NCBI GenBank assembly: GCA_001949185.1
Contig: BDGG01000006.1
Span: 664,827 to 728,826, forward strand
Direction of reading: 5' to 3'
Origin: Ramazzottius varieornatus
Lineage: Eukaryota; Tardigrada; Eutardigrada; Parachela; Ramazzottiidae
Length of the DNA stretch: 64,000 nucleotides
The position numbers were made by a program, and so were the translations under genes. Positions 46,071 through 56,853 of this stretch are shown here, piece after piece. Under the pieces are notes generated by a model. It was not told the origin of the DNA, made no database searches, and saw only the letters and a program-made list of their open reading frames with translations. Within the stretch, counting starts at the first letter, position 1. Every line of letters begins with the position of its first letter.

Positions 46071-46342
46071 TTGCCTGACTGTAGACTTTATATCGAACGA
46101 ATTCTTCTGAGGAGAGAAACAGCCAGGAAGATCCTCGGAAAAATGAAAAAAGCAGGAAAAGAATTTGTCTGTTTGGACAATCAACAATCAATAGAAACTG
46201 AGCGTGTAAGAAAACTCCATAGAACTGCGTTGAATTACGTCATAGCGTAGCGTTAGAATTACAGAAGGCCCACTTGTTTTGCCGAACCTGGACCATATGT
46301 CTTATTCTTCCGCGCATTTCCATCAAGAAACGGACTAGAGTT

Positions 46343-48756
46343 CTACCGCGGATCTCCATCGAGCAGCCACCAGCTGAGATTCGCTGACTTCGACCTGTTT
46401 CCAAACAGTGGAATCAGTCGCCACATCGATCCGAAAAACAGATCAAAGTGGAAATGGCACGCGCACGAGGGTCCATACCTTCGAGATACGCAGCTCCAGA
46501 TGATCAACCCGCACAAAATTACTCCGACAACTGTACCCGCTGCTGCACCGATTGTCTGACGAGTTTCTGCATGAAAAAATGTGCAGGTTTGAAGTCACCA
46601 TCTTTTCCCTCATCTTACTCAGAATCCTAAACCTACGGTCGTGCGAATCATTGTCGGAACAGAAGTCTTGCAGAAAACCGCAGACTGGAATATTGGGCGG
46701 AGGAAACCTTCGGCCGTGCCACTGGCCGTACAGCTCCGAAGATACCGGTGATATCTTTTTCTGGAGGGCATCATACTTCCCCGCTGGCTAGAGTTCAGAA
46801 ACAAGAGGATGCAGATCGAAGTACTTTCGCCTTCGAGCGTAAGACGTTCGTTCATATCCATAAGAGGTTATGCTTTGTTATACCTCGAATTGTCTGCTGC
46901 GGTCATTAAAACGCAAGAAGATGGTACTGACTAATCGATACGCATCAGGTCCTATGTCGACACGGCGTGTGTCCAGATCAAATGTTTTGTTGAGGATTGC
47001 GTTCCGTAATGTCTTTCCCGTCACGTTGGCGTAATTTACGTCCAGGTCGGATGTCAAGTCGTGCAGTACCTGTAATCTGTGATCATCAAAGACCTGAACA
47101 CAAATAAAAGTAACCTTCTACGAAACAGACTTTAGATTTCACCAGTGGCAACCAATGAAGTTGTTTACTTGAAAAAAGGAAGCCACCGCTTCGTATGCCG
47201 ACAGAGAGTCGTCGTTCGTCTGGAAGAAACAATCGCAGCAATATCACATCTGACGGAGATTCTCTTCTGGTATTTCCCGATGACAGTAATCTATTATCCA
47301 CCTTTTCGTCTTCTCGATATGTGTAATTGTAAGCGGCCTCAGCTCGTCGTGCAACAGCAGCAAATACTTGTTCGCTCCTAGACCAATCACTGTAGTCAAA
47401 CTGCAGGACAATCAGCGACTCGAATGCTTTCTCCGCGAACTACAAAAATAAAATATTAGCCTAAGAGGCTCCCACATCGTTCACCCTTCATTTCCGAAAG
47501 ACCGGCAGTGAAGCTTATGGCTATGACAAGGAAAAACGAGGCCACACAGAAGATGATTCTGACAATTTCCATACATGGTCGAAGGGCTCATTGGTCGTGT
47601 CTAAAAGGTCCACATACAACGGAAGTCGGTTCGGCTGCGGGAATAGGAAAACCTGAAAGACAAAGGAAACGTATCGGTGAGAAAAATGAAATGAAATGAA
47701 TAAAATAAAATAAGATAAAAGGTATGAGTGGAGGAGGAGTAGCAGTCAAAACCACATCAAGCTTACAAATTCACCCCGCGTCATGTTCAAATGGTGGGCG
47801 GCAACCTGGAATTGATCACAACTAGAAAGTGTTAAATCAATCGGCACGAGAAGGTACGCACCATGATTCTGCGTACGATATCCTCGCGAGTTTCCAGTAC
47901 AATTACACGAGATAGTCTCTTCGCGCGTAGGAGCATCCCACTAAAGTCCGGCTTGCGAACCGAGTCGAAGTCCTGGTAAGACACTGTGAAACTTTGTGAA
48001 GTCATGATCAGGCTCTTGATCGACCGGCATGTCAGTCCGAAGAAGGACGCAACGTTGAGATAATTGAACAGATTTTCGCAAAAGACGGTGATGGTCGTCA
48101 GGGAATGCATCTCCAGGAACATTTTCAAGGCCGGAACTTCGGCGCCACGTCCGGTCGGACCGAATGAGATGAAGGTTGGGTACCGTAGTTTGTTCATGAA
48201 AACGACGTCGGCGGAAGTACTTCAACACAGAAACATTGCGCAGCCTCTAAATTGCAGTTTTAGTCAAGCGACCATTTACTCTGAAGGCAAACCTACCTGC
48301 CAATAAGCGTAACATCCATTTCTGAAGGAAAACACACGTTTGAAGATCTACACGTTCAAAGTTGTTGAATGTAAAATCAAATTGCATGCCTTCGGTACGC
48401 AACTGGCAGATCCTTTGTTTTTGATGTTTGGGCGTACCTCGAGCAAAATCGGCCAGTGCCATGACTTCCAAGCTGCATCCCGGGGAAAGAAGGATGGTAA
48501 TGCCGTCCTGGTCTGTGACGAGGTCGAACATTTTCCCCGCCACGTCCAGCATATCGGAGCCAGCCGACGCACAATCTTTGACGTTCTTTTGGTATAAGAC
48601 TCGTCTGGTCGTTCGGGAGTAGAGTTCTGGGTATTTGAGGGCTGCGCGATCGAATGCGATATCGTACATCGGGGCTGTCGCGTAAAATCCATAATTAACA
48701 TCTTCGCCCAATGTGAGGATGACGAAATTAATCTTGAGTAAGCCGAGACCCGACAT
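46343..48756 (-). CDS. Receptor with ANF-receptor ectodomain and very short tail (C)
   Basis: The first clear exon (48430-48756) holds MSGLGLLKINFVILTLG, lobe 1 (PMYDIAFDRAALKYPELYSR) and ends SPGCSLEVMALADFARG, matching the first two exons of receptor A fused. The next (47835-48190) is NKLRYPTFISFGPTGRGAEV and MFLEMHSLTTITVFCENLFN. Further blocks are NMTRGEFV (47775), AEKAFESLIVLQFDYSDWSR (47390-47455) and the motif-rich NYANVTGKTLRNAILNKTFD with RRVDIGPDAYRLVSTIFLRF (46880-47095). A membrane helix (AAAGTVVGVILCGLIIWSCV) lies at 46490-46560, followed by SANLSWWLLDGDPR and a stop at 46343, like the start of the juxtamembrane region. MLH1 begins only 273 bp further, so there is no room for kinase-homology and cyclase domains in the same direction. 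Start and some exon edges are uncertain. Confidence 0.7.
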
Positions 48757-49650
48757 TTGCGAAGCTCCCAGGCTCGAGAACGACTTATCGATACGAAATC
48801 TATGGTATGGGAACCTCCTCAACCTACGTTGTGAACCTGAACGTAAAGATGTAAGTAAGGGAGGATATATACTGTATAGGGTAACACCTTCCCACCAAAC
48901 TGCCTGTTGGCTTGGCTCCTTCAATAACAGTTAATGTATTGACTATTGCGGAAACTGTTGTCTCCTTTTCCCCCCTTTCCTGTTGGATTGGAGTCGCTAA
49001 TAACCTGGACTGCAGGTGTGGGAGGTGTTTCTGTGTGAGTGGACGTCATTTGCGCAGGCGGTTCTTCCTTGATGATTATCTGTAGCCAATGTGGGGGAAG
49101 GGTGGGGCCTTATTGTTTGGTTCCCTATATAGCTCGTGATCACCTAGTCAATCAAGGAGCAAATGTTTCAGGGAGGAGGGTCCCAATCCCGTTAACATTA
49201 ATGCTGTCAACTAATGTGTGTACATGGGTGCGTGCCGCTGATACTCGGTCTCGGTTTGGCTCATGAAAATCCTAGGGCCAGATGAACAAAAAGAGCCTGA
49301 TTACATGTGTTAACTGTGACCTCCGATCAGGCGGACTTATTATAATTTTATGTTGTGTAATCTTATGTTGTGGTCCATTCATGGTAAATTCCATTCATTG
49401 TGTGATCATTCATGAGAAACGACTGTGAGCACAACGGTCATTTAGACTTTCACCACGGGCAGAGCTAGAGTCTTACAAATCTAAGACAAAAACGAGTATG
49501 TCCCAGTACATTCTCTCAAAGCCACTCGGGAGCCTAGGAGAACCCGAAGCGCATCAAGACGGCGTCGAACATCACCTAACAGGTACGTATACTGCATGCG
49601 GCACGAATAGCGATTACGCAGCAAATGAAGAGCCGGTCAGAGAGCACCGT
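48757..49650. other. No gene recognised
   Basis: Lies upstream of receptor gene C. A minus-strand open extension above 48756 could be an earlier exon. The rest (48925-49500) shows no coding signal and no inverted repeats. Confidence 0.4.
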
Positions 49651-50818
49651 TCATTTTTTGATCAGCAACTTCATTCCGGGATGAATAACGCTGGGATCAG
49701 CGATATTGTTATCGCGGGCTATTTTGTTAGTCCACGCCATATTTCTGTCCAATCGCCTACAAGTAATCCCCTGGCTGCGCGGTATACTCCTGTAGGTCGT
49801 TTCCGCTGTCAGGAGCGCTAACAATGACATGTCCACCTCTCGAACCACCTTGGGGCCCCGAGGCGGCACCATGACTTGCTTTCTTGATGGTCAGCTTCAT
49901 TCCGGGATGTATCACAGTAGGGTTCGCAATGTTATTGGACCTGTTTCGCAAGTCACGTTTCGGCTCAGAATAGAAATTTATACTGTGTCAGTTTCTGTGC
50001 GGAAACCGTTTCGCGGTTTGCTTACTTCCGGCACAGAATATCAGCATAAAGGGATATTAGGCCACGCGAGTTCAGCAGGGCATCGGAATTCGCGGGGCCT
50101 GTGTTTAGCCCTCTACTGGATAAAGCCCAGACTTCTTTCGGTTTTTCTGGCGACAGTTTCAGGAAGACAATTATCTCTTCCTAACTTCAATGCTAGTTTC
50201 GGTCGAAAGCATGATGGGATTTCGAGAAGGGACGAGAGCAGAAGTCAAGTGGCGCAATGTGGGAGAGGCGTGTCGCTCGGATCACTTGACGCGCCAAGTC
50301 CAATTCGCTGATTGCTTTGATCACGCTCCGCTCCACCAGAATTTCAAATTTCGACCAAAGTGGTCAATAGTTCAATCAACTCAGCTTGCACAGAATTTCA
50401 AATTCTGTGCAGCGATATTAGGCAAAACATAAGCCGTGGATAACTGCACGGCATAAAACCTATACTTATGCTGTGCAGGCCGAAAACATGACTTGCGAAA
50501 CAGGTCCATTGTCTCCAGCGATCTGATTGAAGTCAACTCTGAACTTCTGCCCAATGGCCCACAGGTAGGCACCAGGTTGAACCGTGTAAGTCATGTTGCC
50601 ACTTCCTCCCTCACTCCGCGTGGCGTAACCTGAAGAACCTGAACTCGAACCAGATGCCGGATCTCCCTTCGTGATAATCAGCTTCATACCTGGATGAATT
50701 ACGCTTGGGTTGGCAATATTATTGTCCCTCGCTATTTTATTATAATCCACACCGAATTTCTTTCCGATCGCCCACAGATAATCCAGAGGTTGATACGCCA
50801 CTTGATTAGCGCAAGACA
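49651..50818 (-). pseudogene. Three-LysM-domain protein, disrupted
   Basis: Three LysM (peptidoglycan/chitin-binding) domains are readable. Domain 1 reads VAYQPLDYLWAIGKKFGVDY then NKIARDNNIANPSVIHPGMK (50660-50800). Domain 2 is split: its first half (YTVQPGAYLWAIGQKFRVDF, about 50510-50590) is separated from its second half (NNIANPTVIHPGMKLTIKK, about 49880-49935) by a 571-bp insertion. Domain 3 (49651-49790) has TAG in place of the conserved Trp codon (QPGDYL-stop-AIGQK) and a one-base loss before NKIARDNN. Linkers are Gly/Ser-rich. LysM repeats bind N-acetylglucosamine polymers; repeats this alike are common in bacterial proteins but also occur in animals. The upstream part probably starts at an acceptor at 50819; a signal exon was not found. 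Insertion, stop and frameshift together argue that it is no longer functional. Confidence 0.75.
49937..50507. mobile_element. Inverted-repeat element inserted in the LysM gene
   Basis: The ends are inverted copies: GGACCTGTTTCGCAAGTCA at 49937 and TGACTTGCGAAACAGGTCC ending at 50507. The three bases ATT occur directly outside both ends (49934-49936 and 50508-50510); removing the element and one ATT restores the LysM reading frame exactly. This defines the boundaries and a 3-bp target duplication. The interior is non-coding and carries a degenerate AAGTGGCGCA-like hairpin near 50243-50306. Confidence 0.9.
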
Positions 50819-51093
50819 CTGAATTAGGGCAGGAATGAACCAATCAATATCGACTACGTAGGTGGAGCCGAATCGACTGAACTCACTAATGTGATCGGTG
50901 CTTAATTCCCGAGTAAGACATATGGGCCGTTAATCGGATGCGCAGGAAACTCGCGTAAGAAATCAGCTGTTTCAAACCTAGGTACTGGAATCCTAACTCT
51001 TATGTCCGAGCGAGCAATACGCAGCGGATTATACCCATCGTCTACTTTCCGAACGGATGTGCAAGTCGATCACGGAAATTTGAACGTTTTCAA
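50819..51093. other. No gene recognised
   Basis: Short region between the LysM gene and the Harbinger element. The left end of the transposon probably lies here or just upstream but I could not fix it. Confidence 0.4.
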
Positions 51094-51132
51094 ATGTACA
51101 ATTCTTTTTCTATTACTTTCTGGCATCCTGAG

Positions 51133-51856
51133 ATGGATTCTTCGGACGCTAGCCTAAACTTGTCTGTGGTGGACATCCCCATCGATGATTCCACCAAGCG
51201 CAGGCCTTTCACTCTGGAAGAAGAGATTGCTCTGTGCCACTTGATCGAGGAGAAGGAACCCATGTTCAAGAATGCCCCAGCAGGCTGCAGTTGGAAGGAC
51301 GGCCATGGACGCCACCAATGATTCTGAGCGCGACGGTTGTACCTACAAGGACCACTACCTGAAGCTGCTGCAGAAGTACGTGAAAAAGGACGTCAGAGAT
51401 CGATGGAGTAGTGGTGCGGCGGAACGAGTGACCGCGCTAAAAGCAATCTGGGCCAACCTTCAAGCTCTGCAGCACGATGCAGACATCGACGAAGCCCTGG
51501 CAGAAGACAAAGCTCAGCCGTCCACCTGTGCCAAACCTACTCCGACCCAAGCTGCGAAGAAGCACAGACTTCTCGCTGATAACGTGAAAGGCAAACTGAT
51601 TCGCGAGATAGCCATGAAGGTTTACGGCCAGAAGAAGAAAAGTGGAAAGGAAGACGGCGGATCCAGCTCAGCCGACAGCGACCGGAGTAGTGATCTGGAT
51701 TCTCCCCGTAAGAAGAAGAAGCTGAGCATCGAAGATGCCTTGATGTTGAGGTGGGAACGGGAGGATAAGTTCAAAACAAGAGAGTTGAAATTGAAAGAGC
51801 AGGAGCTGGACGTGCGTCGCAAAGAAGTTGACGTTCGTATGCTTGAACTAAACTAG
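51133..51856 (+). CDS. Harbinger Myb/SANT-like DNA-binding protein (one frameshift)
   Basis: The likely start is the Met at 51133 (MDSSDASLNLSVVD). Residues 20-45 (RRPFTLEEEIALCHLIEEKE) form the first helix of a Myb/SANT-like fold. Near 51300 the frame must shift by one base to continue as ATNDSERDGCTYKDHYLKLL. The remainder is Lys/Glu-rich, with a nuclear-localisation-like KKKKL stretch near 51715 and a C-terminal coiled coil (RELKLKEQELDVRRKEVDVR), and stops at 51856. In Harbingers this partner protein carries the transposase into the nucleus and to the element ends. The frameshift could be mutation or sequencing error. Confidence 0.7.
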
Positions 51857-52325
51857 GGTAAGAAGTTCACGCAAGATATCAGTTGATTGAGGTATGGTCT
51901 GATTCTGCTTTAACTGTACCTTTGTTACTGTACTCTTAACTGCACCGATTCAGACACGTTTTTGTTTCTGAACTGCGGCTTTAACTATGACTATCGAGAC
52001 TTTGTTGGCTTGATCGAATGTCAAACTTTAACTGCCCCTTTGACCGGTACAACCAACTGTGACTTCGAGACAGTCGTCCAGTCGATAACTGCGCTTGTAA
52101 CTGCAGCTTTAAAGAGAATTGGTCGCGTAGAAGGAAATGTGTCTTTAACTGTGGCTTTACATGCTTCACACGACTGCTCCTTTAACTGTGACTTTAAGCA
52201 TCCGTCACATTTTGTACTGCAGGATGAGATTGAGCGGGAAGCTATGTGAGTTGGTTGTATCTGCCTGATCGTTCCCTTGAAGCATCATCGCTTTATTCAG
52301 TCTGAAAGGTATCCGGGTTTTTAAG

Positions 52326-53235
52326 ATGGCTCGTGATCTTGTTTTGGCTGTGTCTTCAGGTGCGATATCGGAACTAGGGTTTCTTCTGCTGAACAGGCAC
52401 AGGAAGCGGCGGCAGACGAAGTGGAACGGTAACAGGTTCAAGCTTTCCCGATTCTCCGATGTTGACTGCATCGAAGTGTTCCGCTTCACCAGGTACGATA
52501 TTCGTCGCATCAGAAGCCTACTGCATTTTCCTCCAAAATTTAAGTTGTGGAATCGGATGGTTGTTCCATCGGAAGAAGTGTTGTGCTTGGTTCTGGCGCG
52601 ACTTTCCTACCCACGTTGGCTGACAGATCTGTGTCCTCTGTTCCTACGGCATCGTACTGTGCTGTCGAACATGTTTAATATTGGGGTGGATTTCATCCAT
52701 GCTCGGACTGCGAATCACCTGTCGTCTCTACAACAGCCATTCATTTCTCCACGACGGCTAGAACTATACGCTGCTAACGTCGACGAGGTTACGGACAGAC
52801 TCACTGGACCCATGAAAGTATGGGCATTCATAGACGGTACAACACGCCCAGTTTGTCGTCCCATTGAGAATCAAAGAATTGTGTACAATGGAAAGGATCG
52901 CGTTCACGCCTTGAAGTTCCAGGCTGTAACCACACCTGGTGGACTGATCATACACCTGGCTGGACCCATCGACGGTGCACGACATGACTCGAAAAAGTCA
53001 ACTTCTGGAACTGGTCGCGGAGAAGATGGCGGCGATTGGGCAAGTTTACAGGCTGTATGGTGATCCGGCTTATTCGTTGAGCGATCATCTGATTACGCCT
53101 TATCGAAACGCCGTAAGACGAAAGCACATCAAGTTCAATGAAATCTTGTCTCAAGTCAGAGTGGCTGTAGAGTGGTCGTTTGGTGAAGTGTTACTGTACT
53201 TTGCTTTTACGGACTTCTCTAAGAACCAAAAATGA
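52326..53235 (+). CDS. Harbinger DDE transposase (HARBI1-like, one frameshift)
   Basis: The frame begins at 52326. It includes an N-terminal helical region (FRFTRYDIRRIRSLLHFPPK), a helix-turn-helix region and the first catalytic Asp in KVWAFIDGTTRPVCRP. GPIDGARHDS follows. A one-base shift near 52990 (GAAAAAG run) leads to QLLELVAEKMAAIGQVYRLY, then the second Asp in YGDPAYSLSDHLITPY and the final Glu in VRVAVEWSFGEV. The DDE triad and the GDPAY block are diagnostic of PIF/Harbinger (DDE_Tnp_4). The catalytic residues are all present, so only the frameshift, if real, would inactivate it. The C-terminus after SFGEV is shorter than usual and ends at a stop at 53235. Confidence 0.85.
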
Positions 53236-54465
53236 TGTTACAACCGGTAGCCAAATATTATATTGTTTCTGTCATGCTGACAAATATGCATACATGTGTG
53301 TATCAGTCTCTCTGCGGGAAGACTTTCGACATCATGGCGCCAACTCGCGAGGATTAACTAGAAGGAATCCCACTACCCGAGGTATTCTACTTTCAATATT
53401 TGTTACTTCGGATTTGGCTGTTGTTACAACTGTACCTTTTCGATAGGTTATCTACTAACGAACACACTCGAACCTTGACTGCAACATCAACTGCTTCACC
53501 AACTGTAGCTGTGAATGTGGCTAATGCATATTCAACTGTTACTGTGACTGCTACTTAAACTGTGACTTTCGCACACTCTTTGCTTTAGCTTGCCACTGTA
53601 GTTTTCACTGCGACTTCAACTGCGGCTTTAGCAACTGGTTTATCAGCATGCCACTGTGGCTTTAACTGTGGCTTTGCCTGTCCCTGCAATATCCAGCAGT
53701 AAGCCTTTGCGTCGAATTCCTGAGACAGTCAGCCGTCCCTGTAACTGTATCTTCCGCCTACTCTATGCGTAACGAAAATTTCTGGTTACAGTAGACCCAG
53801 AATCTGAATTTAAAGTTTTAGCTTTATTGGACATCATAATACTGGACGGAAACAGATCAGAGGCTGACACTAGTCTATAAAACAACAATCACGGTCGCTG
53901 CAGCATAAACGGTTCCGCGGGAAAATCTGTAAGAACAAAGCAACGGTGACTACACGATAAGTTGGTTGAAGAAGAATAGAATTCTCACGCTGATTCATGA
54001 ATTCCAGAGCTCGGTCTTCAGGACACACGTTCCGAAATACTTTAGGGTTTCCGTTCCCCTTATGCTTAATGCGAGGCGGGTTTGCGCCTGCAGCTTGTGC
54101 TGCCTGGGCAAAGACTTGTCCAGCGTTGTAGCCGAAGGACAGATCTCTAGTCAGAATTGCTCAAAGGTGAGGCGCATCAGAAACCAATTTTTATTTGCTA
54201 AGAAAGTCGCAGTTAAAGACAAAAGGGAATTTAAACAATGGCGAAAGTTACAAATACAGTACTCGTTCTTGATAAATTCAGAGTTAACGTAGCAGTCTTG
54301 CTCCAGTTTTAGAAGCTAAGATTTACTCCCACAGTTACACGGAAATTGTCTTTACCTCTATAACTACCCAAGTCGCAGTTGAGCGTCTGGTTATTACCGC
54401 AGATGGAAATACAATTCAAAACTGCGCTTGAGCGTAAAAGACAGCCAAAAACGCAGTTGGTACTT

Positions 54466-56105
54466 CGTGGAGTCATTTTGTGATGAAGTCCTGTCCGATG
54501 TACGTCTCACAACAAAGGGCTGTGCCCCATGTACCCCGTGCCGCATCGCACTAAGGCGGCTTCGCCGCCTCCGTGCTCTGGATCTTGCAGTTCGGCCCTT
54601 TTGGACATCGAAGAACCCAAGAGGTTAATGATTTGTACTATATAGACATGTTTCTCGGTGTTTGTTGGACCACGTAATGGCACGTTTCATAACCGACGAA
54701 TATCGCTCGATGTTCGTCCGTATCGCGTGATTTTCCGGTTGGGTGCTGTGCGAGGCTTTTTGTCGGAATCACGGCTTGCTTTGCGTGATCTGAATACTTG
54801 ACCGGTTTTAGTAATTATCACGTTACGCCATGGTCGGACTGGTCCGGGAGGGTGCGCGTTGGATTCAGAGTCAAAGTTACCCCGGACGGCTCATTTTTGT
54901 GTGGTTCGGTGGAATTTCAGGTTTTATCCGTTTTGCTCACGTGATGCTTGATATTCCTGTCCAGGAGCATTTTCATCCCTGAACGTGTATGGCACATTCG
55001 GACGACCGTGTCGAGATCAATAGGATAGTGATATCATTACGACGTTACCTCATATTGATTTTGTTCCCGTCCAACTCATTTATCGACTAACCAAAGTTTC
55101 GAACGAGTTTCTTGGCGCTGGGGTTGCACACGCGCAATGCACTGCAGTCTCCGAGATGCGGACCGCTTGGACGATAAGTTTGTTCTAATATTTGTTTCAA
55201 AGTCTCATTCTACAGTATCTCATTCTTTCTCGCATCGCAGAATCTCGTCAGCGATGTGAGAAAATCTGAAACATCAAATCCAATCGAACAAATGCAACGG
55301 GTAGATTTGAATAATAGAAGGTCCAGAAGCGCTCAGCGTATATCGTCGAATCGGACAATGAAATAAGAGAGAGTCTGAAGGATGGAAGTTGGCGCTCGAC
55401 ACCATCTCACGGTCCAGTTCGGTCGTCAGGGACTAAGATTACAAGGAAAACGTTGTAAACCCGCGTGAATTCGTAAAGATATTCGCAGAAGTAGGCCTCT
55501 CGATAGCACAGTACGACCTCACCAACCCTTCATCCACACGTTCCGTGCAACTTTTGAAGCTGCTTCGACTGAGTTATAATACTTCCTATTGTATTGAGAA
55601 ATAGCTCGAAAAGGTTGAGCAATATGACTTCCGCAGCAGGTAAAATGCCGTCTGCTAAAATTTCCCATTGGAGTTTTCATCCCCAAACTGACGCAAACAG
55701 ACATACAACTGTGTTGGTGGTCACAAAGAATCAAGAAAGAGCAGGAAAGTTCCGAACAAACTTGCCAAACGAATTATCCAGCAATCCGTTGGGCAAGTAT
55801 TATCTAACGAATTACTTGGAGGTATCAAATAGAATGTCAGACCATGACAAAATGATTTCGAAGTGGAACTCGAGTCGAGTCGAGACAGCCTTGATTCAAT
55901 GAGTGGTAGCGAATTGGCTTGGGCGGGCTGTAATCTGAGTAAGCGGACGATTGGATTGCTGTCAGCGTGATATTCGTTCTTCATGCATAGTTACAGGTTT
56001 AGCTTGATTAATTGTCAACATTTTAACAACTCCGTTGATGGTCGAAGGCTGCTGCTGAAATGTATTACCGTATGACGAAAAACCATGAGCAAAAGAAACA
56101 GAGAA
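54466..56105. other. No gene recognised
   Basis: Contains a short GC hairpin (AGGCGGCTTCGCCGCCT near 54555) and chance-like frames (55519-55984 on both strands). No family resemblance or long inverted repeat was seen. Confidence 0.4.
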
Positions 56106-56592
56106 TACCATTGCGGTCACGAACGTGAGGACATGGCAAATCAGTCAATCGAAACGAAGGCGGAGTTGGGCAGTATATCAATCAAAAGATTGGATCAGCT
56201 TTATTGGTCTGCTGACTGCCCGCAGGCCAGTTACGAGCTTTACGGCAGTGGGCAAGATATCGCAGGGTGTCCTCAAAATGGTCCGAAGTCTTCCGTGGAG
56301 GTCCTTTCTCCTTGGCGACGTTACCACTCAGACGTCGACGCTCCAGGAGATGAAATGCCTTCTCTCGAGCATGTCCGAAGTAACAGAGGTAGCTACGGAC
56401 ATGACAGAAGAGATCACAGGAACTAAAAAGTCAGGAAGACTCCCGGTATCACAAAGGAACACCTGTTACGCCTGAAACAGCTGACTAAACCGGAAACGTT
56501 GATCAAGGCTTTTGATTGCCGTGACGTCACGTCTCACAGTTAGTTTTGATTGACTGATTTGCCATGTCCTCACGTTCGTGACCGCAATGGTA
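56106..56592. mobile_element. Inverted-repeat element, family C copy 2
   Basis: TACCATTGCGGTCACGAACG at 56106 pairs exactly with its complement ending at 56592, and the arms continue through GGCAAATCAGTCAATC. It shares that word and CAATCAAAAGCCTTGAT-type sequence with the nested element at 16022-16478. The open frames across it (56085-56475) are probably non-coding. Confidence 0.8.
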
Positions 56593-56853
56593 CATCCTAC
56601 ATGGCGGTTATCAACATGATAAAAGCTGTGCGAAAGCTAGCGGACAAGTCAGTCGGCTCTTCGTAAGGGAACGATATCTTCGACTGTCAGATCAACTCAC
56701 ACCCGAATTTTTCACATGGAAGAAAGCTGAAAGCAGGCTCATGAAAGAAAAACAAGCAGTTTTACAAAGTTCGAGCACCCAAGTTTTGCAGCAGGCAACA
56801 GTACCGTTCTGTCCAGCGGGCGGCGGCTGCTGATCCGACCTGTGAAGCCAAAA

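Larger units (their letters stand above)
51094..54465 (+). mobile_element. PIF/Harbinger DNA transposon (autonomous type, decayed)
   Basis: The unit carries the two proteins that define autonomous Harbingers: a Myb/SANT-like DNA-binding protein (51133-51856) and a DDE transposase (52326-53235), in the same orientation. Between and after them are dense tracts of AACTG-type short repeats: TTTAACTGTG at 51908-52205 and 53455-53700, with the complementary CAGTTAAAG type at 54200-54465. These look like subterminal binding-site arrays. The terminal inverted repeats and target duplication were not located, so the limits given are only those of the recognisable content. Frameshifts in both genes suggest that this copy is inactive. 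Confidence 0.75.

Noticed and set aside
43405-46191. PMS2 rather than MLH1
   Set aside because: The ATPase motifs are shared by both, but the protein ends in FERC, lacks the PMS2 endonuclease motif DQHAxxExxxxE and follows MLH1 in its sequence around [11 protein letters not shown] and [10 protein letters not shown].
54530-54570. GC-rich hairpin as a terminator or RNA gene
   Set aside because: A short isolated stem in an animal genome with no flanking gene structure; nothing identifies an RNA class.
56085-56475. Two overlapping plus-strand frames of over 110 residues
   Set aside because: They lie across the inverted arms of a family C element and show no protein-like pattern.
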